Of a stretch of DNA of 64,000 nt, positions 7,318 through 14,972 are shown one piece after another. The notes beneath the pieces are model-generated. The model was not told where the DNA came from and did not search any database. It saw nothing but the letters and a program-made list of their open reading frames with translations. Numbering within the stretch: the first letter of the stretch is position 1; each line of letters begins with the position of its first letter. Where the stretch lies: contig NZ_BAFV01000020.1 of assembly GCF_000308515.1 (NCBI RefSeq), positions 62,001 through 126,000 of the forward strand, given 5' to 3'. A program made the translations under genes and the position numbers. Source of the stretch: Nocardia carnea NBRC 14403. Its GTDB lineage: Bacteria; Actinomycetota; Actinomycetes; Mycobacteriales; Mycobacteriaceae.

Positions 7318-9819
7318 ATGGTGGTGATCTACCCGGATGGTGCGGTACCCGCCGCATCCGCGACCGAGTTCTTCGGTCGGGAACGGGAACTCGCACGCCT
7401 ACACGACCTACTGGCGGTGCCGGCCGCACGGCTGATCACGCTTGTCGGCCCCGGCGGAATCGGTAAGACGCGGCTTGCTGCCGAGGCACTGCGGCGGATC
7501 GATCCAGGCCGCCCGGTCTACTGGGCCCGGCTGGCCGAACTGGACCGCGACTGCGGTAATTCCGCCGAGAACGTGCTGCGCTCGGTGGTGCGCACCGATA
7601 TCAGCGACCCGTGCTCGTTCGATCTCGGGGTGGGCGGCCGCGCCGGGGCGGGGTCCGAGGGCGCCATCCTGGTCCTGGACAACTGTGAACACGTCCTGGC
7701 GTCGGTGGGCCGCGTCGTGATCGACCTGCTCTCCGGGACATCGGACTTGACGATCCTGGCCACCAGCCGTGAACCCATCGGCTGGGCCGACGAATACCTC
7801 GTCGCGGTGGGCCCGCTGCCCCCGGCTCAGTCCCTGGAATTGTTCCGGCAGCGTGCCGAACTCACCGGCCGGCCGGTCGCCGACGACCCCGGCCAGCTGG
7901 CGATCGTGCGCCGTATCTGCCGCCGGGTCGAACATTCGCCGCTGCTCATCCGGCTGGCCGCGGCACGACTTCGGCACCAGCCGCCTGCCATGGTGCTGGC
8001 CGAACTCACCGGGGGCGCCGACGATCAGCGGATGCGCTGGTCGCAGAGCATCCGATCGGGAAGCGAGCGCCGCCACCGCGGTGTCTTCGACGTGATCGCC
8101 TGGTCGTTCGACCTGTGCTGCGCCGACGAGCAACTCCTGCTGTGCCGAATGTCGGTATTCGCGGCGGGATACGAAACCGACGGCGTGGAACCGCAGCGTA
8201 ACGGTGTCGAATCCGATGCGGTCTCCGCGGTCTGTGCCGACGACCGGTTACCGCCCGAGCGGGTGGCTCCACTGCTGGAGCGGCTGGCCGAGCGTTCGCT
8301 CGTCTCCACCTTCCGCACCGAGAACAGTGTGCGCTGGTACCTGGTGGAAAGCGTGCGACTGTTCGCCGGTGACCGGCTGCGGCGCGACTCGGCCGAATCC
8401 GCCCGGCTGGCCGGCCGGCATCGGCGCTACTACCGGGACCGGGTGGCCGAGGCCCGTTCGCATTGGTACGGGCCCGCGGAAGAAACGTGGCTGACCTGGG
8501 CGCGTACCTCGTGGGACGATATTCTCATCGGAATCGAAACCGGGCTGGCCGATCCCGGCGAGGCATTGATCGGACTGGAGACGGCCTCGGTGCTGTTATC
8601 GGTCTGGGTGCCGTTCGTGAACGGCGGTAGTTGTGCGCTGTCCCGGCTGACCGCCGCGGCGCTCGATGTCACGCGGGACCGGACCGACAGCCCGCACCGG
8701 ATCCGTGCCACTGCTCTGCTGGGCTGGTTCAGCCTGTGGGAGGGCGACAGCGCGCGTGCACGGCGGTTGCTGAACGACTGTGTGGCCGGGTGGCTGCCCG
8801 GGAAGGACGATGACGATTCGTGGCGGCGGAATCCCGCAACCGATATCGGGTTGCCGCCATCGGTGGAGTGGATCCGCGGCCTGGAGCTCATGCTGTTCCA
8901 CATGGATCCCCGCGCCGTGACGGTGCTGGACCGAGCGAGCCGTAAGTTCACCGAGCAGGGGGATCGGATAGGAATCGAACGCGCCGGGGTGTTCACCGCT
9001 CTGGCCGCGGCAATGCTGGGTGAGCCGGCGCAGGCCGACGCGAAAACCCGCGCGCACCTCGACCGTTCGGTGGCCGCGGAATCGGCGCTCTCGGTGCACT
9101 GGGCCCGGGTGGCGCGCGCGCTGGCGCTGGCCCGGTCGGCCGAGCCGGCGGCGGCGCTACGGCCGGCCCACGCGGCGGTGTCCGGGCGGTTCGCTGTCGG
9201 AGATACCTGGAAGGCCTCGTGGTCGGTCGCGGTGTGCATGGTGGTCCTCACCCACGTGCTGTCCGGCGATCCCGCAGCCGTGGGTGGACCGGTCGCCGTA
9301 CATGCGCGCGCCGGCGAACTGGCCTGGCTGTCCGGGGTTTTTCGCGCCTGCCACCGGTCGATGGGTATCAACGTGGAACGAGTCCCGATGTTGGCGCAGG
9401 GGGTGCGCAGGGCGACGGCGGTTGCCACGGCGATCCTCGGATACGAGGAGGTCGCGGCGGCCGAACGGCGCGGTCGGCAGTACCGGCCGGGTAGCACTAT
9501 GGTCCAGCAATATCTCCAGCGCAGCTGGCCGATCGTCGCGGACCCGGCCGTAGTATCCGCCGCGCCGGGTGCCGAGCGCTGGGATGTGTTGTCACCGGCC
9601 GAACGTGCGGTCGCGGTGCTGGCCGCCGCGGGCTGGACGAACAGCGCGATCGCCGAGCGGCGGGGGAGCTCGGTGCGCACTGTGGATGCGCAGGTCGCGA
9701 GTATCCGGCAGAAGCTGCTGATCGGCTCGCGCCGCGCAATCGCCGGTCATGTCCCGGATGAGCTGGCCCCTACCGTCGATACCGAACGGGCTGCCGCGGG
9801 TCGCCGGGGCCGGCGGTAA
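7318..9819 (+). CDS. Large ATP-binding LuxR-family transcriptional regulator
   Basis: 833 aa. An N-terminal STAND-type NTPase has Walker A G-P-G-G-I-G-K-T (about residues 42-49), Walker B I-L-V-L-D-N-C-E-H and the L-A-T-S-R-E-P sensor; an alpha-helical middle region of TPR-like character follows; the C-terminus is a LuxR DNA-binding domain (L-S-P-A-E-R-A-V... with recognition helix near V-R-T-V-D-A-Q-V). Proteins of this plan bind an inducer, hydrolyse ATP and switch on nearby genes. The domain order is certain but the inducer and target are unknown; no biosynthetic cluster is adjacent. There is no Shine-Dalgarno; a TAATTT box ends 8 nt before the ATG, so the mRNA may be leaderless. A CGTAAAT/ATTTACG inverted repeat flanks the promoter. 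Confidence 0.85.
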   Translation: MVVIYPDGAVPAASATEFFGRERELARLHDLLAVPAARLITLVGPGGIGKTRLAAEALRRIDPGRPVYWARLAELDRDCGNSAENVLRSVVRTDISDPCSFDLGVGGRAGAGSEGAILVLDNCEHVLASVGRVVIDLLSGTSDLTILATSREPIGWADEYLVAVGPLPPAQSLELFRQRAELTGRPVADDPGQLAIVRRICRRVEHSPLLIRLAAARLRHQPPAMVLAELTGGADDQRMRWSQSIRSGSERRHRGVFDVIAWSFDLCCADEQLLLCRMSVFAAGYETDGVEPQRNGVESDAVSAVCADDRLPPERVAPLLERLAERSLVSTFRTENSVRWYLVESVRLFAGDRLRRDSAESARLAGRHRRYYRDRVAEARSHWYGPAEETWLTWARTSWDDILIGIETGLADPGEALIGLETASVLLSVWVPFVNGGSCALSRLTAAALDVTRDRTDSPHRIRATALLGWFSLWEGDSARARRLLNDCVAGWLPGKDDDDSWRRNPATDIGLPPSVEWIRGLELMLFHMDPRAVTVLDRASRKFTEQGDRIGIERAGVFTALAAAMLGEPAQADAKTRAHLDRSVAAESALSVHWARVARALALARSAEPAAALRPAHAAVSGRFAVGDTWKASWSVAVCMVVLTHVLSGDPAAVGGPVAVHARAGELAWLSGVFRACHRSMGINVERVPMLAQGVRRATAVATAILGYEEVAAAERRGRQYRPGSTMVQQYLQRSWPIVADPAVVSAAPGAERWDVLSPAERAVAVLAAAGWTNSAIAERRGSSVRTVDAQVASIRQKLLIGSRRAIAGHVPDELAPTVDTERAAAGRRGRR

Positions 9820-9851
9820 CCGGGATCACGGTAGGGCAGCCGCGCCCGGGA

Positions 9852-10160
9852 TCAGCCGCAGGCGTAGAAGTAGGGCTTGTACGCGCAGATGTCGTGGAAG
9901 GCGCCGTCGCCGTCGTAGGTTTCGCTGCGGTATGCCGGGATCGCGTGCACGGGCTCGCTGCGGTTGCTGGTGTCGGCAGGAACCGCATGGGTGTCGTTGT
10001 ATGTGCCGTTACCCGGGTGTGAATCACCGCGGGTGCTGTGGCCGACATCGGCTTGGGCTGTCTGTGCTGTCAGGCCGGCGGGCGCCAGGACGAGGGCTCC
10101 GGTCAAGGCGGCTGCCGCGGCTATTTTCTTCACCAGTTTGTGGGTGCGAGCGATGATCAT
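9852..10160 (-). CDS. Small secreted protein, function unknown
   Basis: 102 aa with a clear Sec signal peptide: basic start (R-T-H-K-L-V-K-K), hydrophobic core about 13-30, and probable cleavage after A-Q-A at about residue 37. The mature part, about 65 residues, is polar, rich in Thr, Asp, His and Tyr, and ends with two cysteines (D-I-C-A-Y ... Y-A-C-G) that could form a disulfide. I do not recognise the family. A purine-rich GGAACGGAAG ribosome site precedes the ATG. The gene converges on the LuxR-type gene (32-bp gap) and has an operator-like dyad upstream at 10233-10252. Confidence 0.7.
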   Translation of the reverse strand: MIIARTHKLVKKIAAAAALTGALVLAPAGLTAQTAQADVGHSTRGDSHPGNGTYNDTHAVPADTSNRSEPVHAIPAYRSETYDGDGAFHDICAYKPYFYACG

Positions 10161-10232
10161 GGTCGTCTTCCGTTCCTTTGGGCGGTGTAGAACTTGTACG
10201 GCGAATCATCATTGGTAGGTCCGTCGTTCTAT

Positions 10233-10252
10233 GTGCCGCTGTCTAACGGTAC
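10233..10252. promoter_or_regulatory. Second copy of the 20-bp operator-like motif
   Basis: The block GTGCCGCTGTCTAACGGTAC differs from that at 294-313 at two positions only. It lies 73 bp upstream of the small secreted protein gene (minus strand). The dyad is weaker here (CCGCT against AACGG). The shared motif suggests that the same regulator acts at both places. Confidence 0.4.
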
Positions 10253-10362
10253 GGTACACGAGTGTTTGGATATATGCGCGTTTCTTTCCCGTGGATGGGA
10301 AGGGTGAGACGTGCCGAAACTCGCCATATCGCTGCGTGCCAGGCAACAGGGGACAGTGAGGC

Positions 10363-10394
10363 TGCGGCCGCGGCGGACATCATCCGCGGCCGCA
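10363..10394 (-). terminator. Hairpin terminator after pnkp
   Basis: A perfect 11-bp GC-rich inverted repeat (10363-10373 with 10384-10394) with a 10-nt loop lies 5 nt past the pnkp stop on the reverse strand. It has no T-tract and is a probable end of the xfp-hen1-pnkp run. Confidence 0.65.
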
Positions 10395-10398
10395 ACAC

Positions 10399-13188
10399 TT
10401 AGAGTCGCGGATCGACCGGTTCGGATTCGAGTGCCAACACCGCGAACACCGCCTCGTGGACCCGCCACAGCGGATCCCCCGCGGCGAGACGGTCCAGCGC
10501 CTCCAGGCCCAACGCATACTCACGCAGCGCCAGCGCCCGTTTCCGGCCCAGCCCCCGGGACCGCAGGCGACGCAGGTTCTCCGGGCGCAAATACTCGGGG
10601 CCGTAGATGATCCGGAGATACTCCGGCCCGCGGCATTTGACACCCGGCTGGACGAGCCGGCCTCCCGGTACCCGGTTGTCACGGTTTCCCGTCACAACCA
10701 CACCTTCCTCGAGAAGTTCACTGCCGCCCGGCTGCTCGCGGGCGCTGCCTGCTCGCCCGTCGCGAGCCGGAAGCTCGCCCGCGTTGCCCGCGGAGCTCGT
10801 GTGGCCCGCGTCGATCGTGGCCCCCACAATGGCCGAGCCGGCCGCGCCCGTCGTTGTGTGTGCCTCCGGTCCGCGCGACTTCGGCGCGGCGTGCACCAGG
10901 GCGTCCACCGGCTTCACCACCATGCCCTCACCGCCGTCGCCGGTCAGCGACAGCCACCACGCGGTGGCGGCCGCCTCGCTGCCGGGGTCGGTGAGGTCGA
11001 CGGTCACCCGCCTGGTGGTGGTCAGCAGATCCGGGTCGGCGGCGACCAGCCGGTCGAGTAGGTCCAGCTGCCAGTGGTGGTCGCGTACGGCGTAATTCGC
11101 ACCCTCACCGGCGAGCAGTCCGAACGGCGCCACTCGCAACCCGGCGAGCCCGTCGACGGGCCAGCAGTAGCGACCGTAGGCGCGGGTGAAGGCATCGATA
11201 TCGGCGGACCGGCCGCTCATCCGGGCCTGCAGCTCGCCGACATCCTGCCCCCGGGCGGCCACCGCTGCCAGCACCTCGCTGGCCGTTTCGACCGAGGCCC
11301 GCGCCGCGGCGCCGACCGCCGCGTACTGATTGCGCAGTAGCTGTTGTGCCTTCGCCGACCAGGGCATGATCTCGGTGTCGAGCAGCAGCCAGCCGGTGCG
11401 CAACTCGTCGAACAGTCCAGCGGTTTCGGCCGCCGTACGGATGCGGGCCAGCAGGGCTTCGGTCCGGTCGGGCTCGTCGAAGAACGGCCGCCCCGTGCGG
11501 GTGTAGATCATGCCGGTGCCCTGCACCACGCCGAATCGTTCGGCGGCCGCTTCCGCGGAACGAGCCAGCAGCACCACCGCCCGCGACCCCATATGTTTCT
11601 CCTCGCACACCACCCGCGTCACGCCCTCACCGCGGAAGTACTCGAACGCCTGGGCCGGATGCTCGAGGTAGCCCGGTAATTCGGAGGTGGCGCACGGAGC
11701 CATGGTCGGCGGCAGATAGACCAGCCAGCGCGGGTCCACGGCGAACCGGCTCATCACCTCGAGTGCTGCGCTCGCGTTCTCCTCCTGGACCCCGACCCGC
11801 CCGTGGTGGCGGGTTTCGACCACGCGGCGGCCGAATACATCGTCGAGATCGAGGATGCCGGGATCGCGGTGCGTGGGGCCATCGGTGGCCGGACCACCGC
11901 CTACCGGCGCCAGCGGGCGCACCGGTTCGTACCAGATCTGCTCGGCCGGTACCGAGACCGTCTCCCGCTCCGGGTACCGCAGCGCCGACAGCTGCCCACC
12001 GAAGACCACGCCGGTGTCCAGGCACAGCGTGTTGTTCACCCAGCGCAGGTCGGCGACCGGTGTGTGGCCGTACAGGACGGTCGCCCGGCCGCGGTACTCC
12101 TCGGCCCACGGGTAGCGCACCGGCAGGCCGAATTCGTCGGTTTCGCCGGTGGTCTCGCCGTACATGGCGAAAGACCGGACGCGTCCGGAGGACCGCCCGT
12201 GATACTCCTGCTTCAGCCCGGCGTGGGCCACGACCAGCCGGCCGCCGTCGAGTACATAGTGGCTGATGAGGCCCCGGCAGAAATCGAGTGCGGCCGCCCG
12301 GAATTCGTCGTCGGTCTCCGCGAGCTGAGCCAGCGATTCGGCCAGCCCATGGGTCGGTTTCACCTTCCGGCCGGACAGGGCGCGGACGAGTTTGTGCTCG
12401 TGGTTACCGGTGACGCACAGTGCGTCTCCGGTGGCGGCCATTCCCATCACCAATCGCAGCACGCCCGGCGTATCGGGACCACGATCGACCAGATCGCCGA
12501 CGAAAACCGCGGTCCGGCCCGCGGGGTGGCGGGCGCCCACGGCCCGGCCCGCCGTATCGCGATCGATCCGGTAGCCGAGCGTGGCGAGCAGGGTTTCCAG
12601 CTCCGACCGGCAGCCGTGGATATCGCCGATCACATCGAACGGTCCGGTGAGGTCGCGGCGGTCGTTCCACAGGCGTTCGTCCACGATCCGCACCGCGGTG
12701 ATCTCCTCGGCGCCGCGCAGAGTATGTACCCGCCGGAATCCCTCGCGTTCCAGCCCGCGCAGTCCGCGCCGCAGCTCCCGCTGCTGGCGGTGTACGACGT
12801 GGGCACCCAGCGCGGCGCGATCCGGTCGCCGCGCGTTCCGTTCCAGGCATACCGAATCCGGTACATCCAGCACGATCGCCACCGGCAGCACATCGTGGTC
12901 CCGGGCGAGCGCGACGAGCTCCTTGCGGGCGCCCGGCTGCACATTGGTGGCATCGACCACGGTCCGCAGCCCGCGTCGCAACCGCACCCCGACGATATGG
13001 TGCAGCAGCGCGAACGCCTCCGGTGTCGCCGACTGGTCGTTCTCGTCGTCGCTCACCAGCCCGCGGCAGATATCCGAGGAGATCACCGACGTCGGCGGAA
13101 AATGTGTGCGGGCGAAGGTCGATTTCCCCGACCCGGTGCAACCGATGAGCACCACCAGGCACAGATCCGGTACGGCGAGATCGGTCAC
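10399..13188 (-). CDS. pnkp: Polynucleotide kinase-phosphatase-ligase (RNA repair Pnkp)
   Basis: 929 aa from the GTG at 13188. Three enzymes in one chain: a 5'-kinase (Walker A G16-x4-G-K-S-T24), a binuclear metallophosphoesterase (G-D-I-H-G about 188-192, G-D-L-V-D-R-G about 231-237, G-N-H-E about 261-264, histidines near 322 and 374), and a ligase/adenylyltransferase with nucleophile K531 in K-H-M-G-S-R, E-G-M-V-V-K-P (754-760) and the V-Q-P-G-V-K-C-R-G motif (846-854). With Hen1 it heals and seals RNAs cut by ribotoxins; the ligase step is known to need Hen1. The GTG start overlaps the hen1 stop by 4 nt, so the two are translationally coupled. It is about 60 aa longer than the Clostridium enzyme, owing to a low-complexity insert at about 764-842. 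Confidence 0.95.
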   Translation of the reverse strand: MTDLAVPDLCLVVLIGCTGSGKSTFARTHFPPTSVISSDICRGLVSDDENDQSATPEAFALLHHIVGVRLRRGLRTVVDATNVQPGARKELVALARDHDVLPVAIVLDVPDSVCLERNARRPDRAALGAHVVHRQQRELRRGLRGLEREGFRRVHTLRGAEEITAVRIVDERLWNDRRDLTGPFDVIGDIHGCRSELETLLATLGYRIDRDTAGRAVGARHPAGRTAVFVGDLVDRGPDTPGVLRLVMGMAATGDALCVTGNHEHKLVRALSGRKVKPTHGLAESLAQLAETDDEFRAAALDFCRGLISHYVLDGGRLVVAHAGLKQEYHGRSSGRVRSFAMYGETTGETDEFGLPVRYPWAEEYRGRATVLYGHTPVADLRWVNNTLCLDTGVVFGGQLSALRYPERETVSVPAEQIWYEPVRPLAPVGGGPATDGPTHRDPGILDLDDVFGRRVVETRHHGRVGVQEENASAALEVMSRFAVDPRWLVYLPPTMAPCATSELPGYLEHPAQAFEYFRGEGVTRVVCEEKHMGSRAVVLLARSAEAAAERFGVVQGTGMIYTRTGRPFFDEPDRTEALLARIRTAAETAGLFDELRTGWLLLDTEIMPWSAKAQQLLRNQYAAVGAAARASVETASEVLAAVAARGQDVGELQARMSGRSADIDAFTRAYGRYCWPVDGLAGLRVAPFGLLAGEGANYAVRDHHWQLDLLDRLVAADPDLLTTTRRVTVDLTDPGSEAAATAWWLSLTGDGGEGMVVKPVDALVHAAPKSRGPEAHTTTGAAGSAIVGATIDAGHTSSAGNAGELPARDGRAGSAREQPGGSELLEEGVVVTGNRDNRVPGGRLVQPGVKCRGPEYLRIIYGPEYLRPENLRRLRSRGLGRKRALALREYALGLEALDRLAAGDPLWRVHEAVFAVLALESEPVDPRL

Positions 13189-14888
13189 TGCGGGGCTCCT
13201 TCGGTTGCGGTGTGGGCGCGGGTGAACACCGCGAGCTGGGTCGGCGGGCCGACCTCGGGATCGGGGAAGCCGATCGGTGCGAACCGGACCTCGTAGCCGT
13301 AGTGTCCGGCGATCCGTTGCGCCCAGGACCGGAACTCTGCCCGGTTCCATTCGAAACGATGGTCGCTGTGGCGGAACGCGCCCGCCGGCAGACCGTCGTA
13401 CCGCACGTTGTATTCGGCATTGGGCGTGGTCACCAGCACCGACTGCGGCGCTGCGGCCCCGAATACGACGTACTCGACCGTGGGCAGCCGCGGCGGATCG
13501 ATATGTTCGATGACCTCCATCAGCACGGCCGCGTCGAACCCGCGCAGCGCGCTGTCGGTATAGGTGAGCGATCCCTGCCGCAAGGTCAGCCTGCGCGCGA
13601 CCCTCTCCGGCAGCCGATCGAGCCGCAACCGGCGGCGCGCGATCGACAGTGCGCGGGTGGAGACATCCACGCCCATGATCTCCCGGAAAGAACTGTCGCC
13701 GAGCAGATCCCGCAGCAAGGCGCCTTCACCGCAACCGAGGTCGAGGATCCGGGCCGCCCCGGCCTCTCGCAGCGCGGCAACCACCGCCGCCCGCCGCTGC
13801 ACCGCCAGCGACGCCGTGGGGGTGCCGTCATTCGCCCGCGCGGCCGTGGCCGAAACCGGGTCCTCGTGCGCGGAGCGGCCCGTGTCGGAGCCTGCCGTCG
13901 TGCCCGCGGGCGCATAGTCGCCCGGTGTTGTGGTCGAAGTCAGGCCCATGCCGGGCGAACGGCCCGCAGCGTCGATCGCTGCCGTGAGGACGCCGCGCAT
14001 GTCCTGAGCGGAGGAATCCGCGGCGATGCCGGGCGCGACCGAACCGGGGACGCGCGCCGAGGTGCCGTGCGGCTCGGCCGCGGTCTGGTCCGCCTGGATC
14101 GCTTCATCGACCGCGCCGAGTTCCGCGGGGTCGGAGTTGTCCAGTTCGGCCAGCCGGGCCAGGGCTGTGCGGACCAGCGACTGGCGGCGGGCGAGGTAGC
14201 GGCGGGTGATCCAGCCGCGCTCCGGATGGGCGGCCAGCCAGCCCCCGCCGGCGCGGAGCAATTTGTCCACCTCGTCGTTGTCGAGCCAGTAGTGCTTGGC
14301 CCCGTCGAGGACAGGCAGCAGGACGTAGAGGTGGTTGAGTGCATCGGCCAGTCGCACCGTTGCGCTCAGTACCAGACGCAGATGCGCCGAATCACCCCAC
14401 GCGGGGAACGCCGGATCGAGCGGCAAGGGTGTGGCGTCCACCGACCAGCCGAGCGGGGCGAAGATCCGTTCGGCGAGTTCGGGGCCGCCCCGGCAGCCCA
14501 GTGCCGGGAGTTCCAGCCGCAGCGGCAAGGGGGTGCGGGCCAGTTCCGGGCGCTGTGCGCACTCACCGCGCAGTGCGCTGCGGAATACGGCGCCGATCGC
14601 CACCGACAGCAGCGAAGACGCGGCGTAGGGCCGGTCGTTCACGTACTGGCCGAGAGCGAACGCCTGCGGTCCCTTGGACCGGCCGCGGACCAGGCGTACC
14701 GGGTCTACTTCCAGCAACAGTGCCGCGGTGCACCGGTCGGCGGTGGCCTGCGGGTAGAGCACATGCGCGGTGCCGTAGGACAATCCGAATTCCTGCACCC
14801 GGTCCGGGTTCTTGTGCAGCAGGAACCCGAGATCGGTTGCGGGCGTAGCACTGCCCGCAACCGGTGTGCAGGTGATCGTCAACAGCAT
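13185..14888 (-). CDS. hen1: Hen1 3'-terminal RNA ribose 2'-O-methyltransferase
   Basis: 567 aa. The N-terminal half (1-250) is the Hen1 ligase-activating domain (L-G-F-L-L-H-K-N-P-D-R and E-F-G-L-S-Y-G-T-A-H-V-L-Y-P). The C-terminal half is a SAM methyltransferase: D-L-G-C-G-E-G (383-389), then the Mn-binding set M-E-V-I-E-H (457-462) and H-S-D-H-R-F-E-W (507-514). It methylates the 2'-OH at the repair junction so that a mended tRNA resists a second cut by the same ribotoxin. A low-complexity linker at about 265-355 makes it longer than most bacterial Hen1. The gene follows phosphoketolase by 84 bp and is fused to pnkp by a GTGA overlap. Confidence 0.95.
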   Translation of the reverse strand: MLLTITCTPVAGSATPATDLGFLLHKNPDRVQEFGLSYGTAHVLYPQATADRCTAALLLEVDPVRLVRGRSKGPQAFALGQYVNDRPYAASSLLSVAIGAVFRSALRGECAQRPELARTPLPLRLELPALGCRGGPELAERIFAPLGWSVDATPLPLDPAFPAWGDSAHLRLVLSATVRLADALNHLYVLLPVLDGAKHYWLDNDEVDKLLRAGGGWLAAHPERGWITRRYLARRQSLVRTALARLAELDNSDPAELGAVDEAIQADQTAAEPHGTSARVPGSVAPGIAADSSAQDMRGVLTAAIDAAGRSPGMGLTSTTTPGDYAPAGTTAGSDTGRSAHEDPVSATAARANDGTPTASLAVQRRAAVVAALREAGAARILDLGCGEGALLRDLLGDSSFREIMGVDVSTRALSIARRRLRLDRLPERVARRLTLRQGSLTYTDSALRGFDAAVLMEVIEHIDPPRLPTVEYVVFGAAAPQSVLVTTPNAEYNVRYDGLPAGAFRHSDHRFEWNRAEFRSWAQRIAGHYGYEVRFAPIGFPDPEVGPPTQLAVFTRAHTATEGAPQ

Positions 14889-14972
14889 GCTGTGATCGTG
14901 GCCGAGTCACACCGGTGCGGCAAGGCGGTTTCGGTCGGGCCGGCGCCGGTTCTCCCCGGGCCGGGTGCCGGT

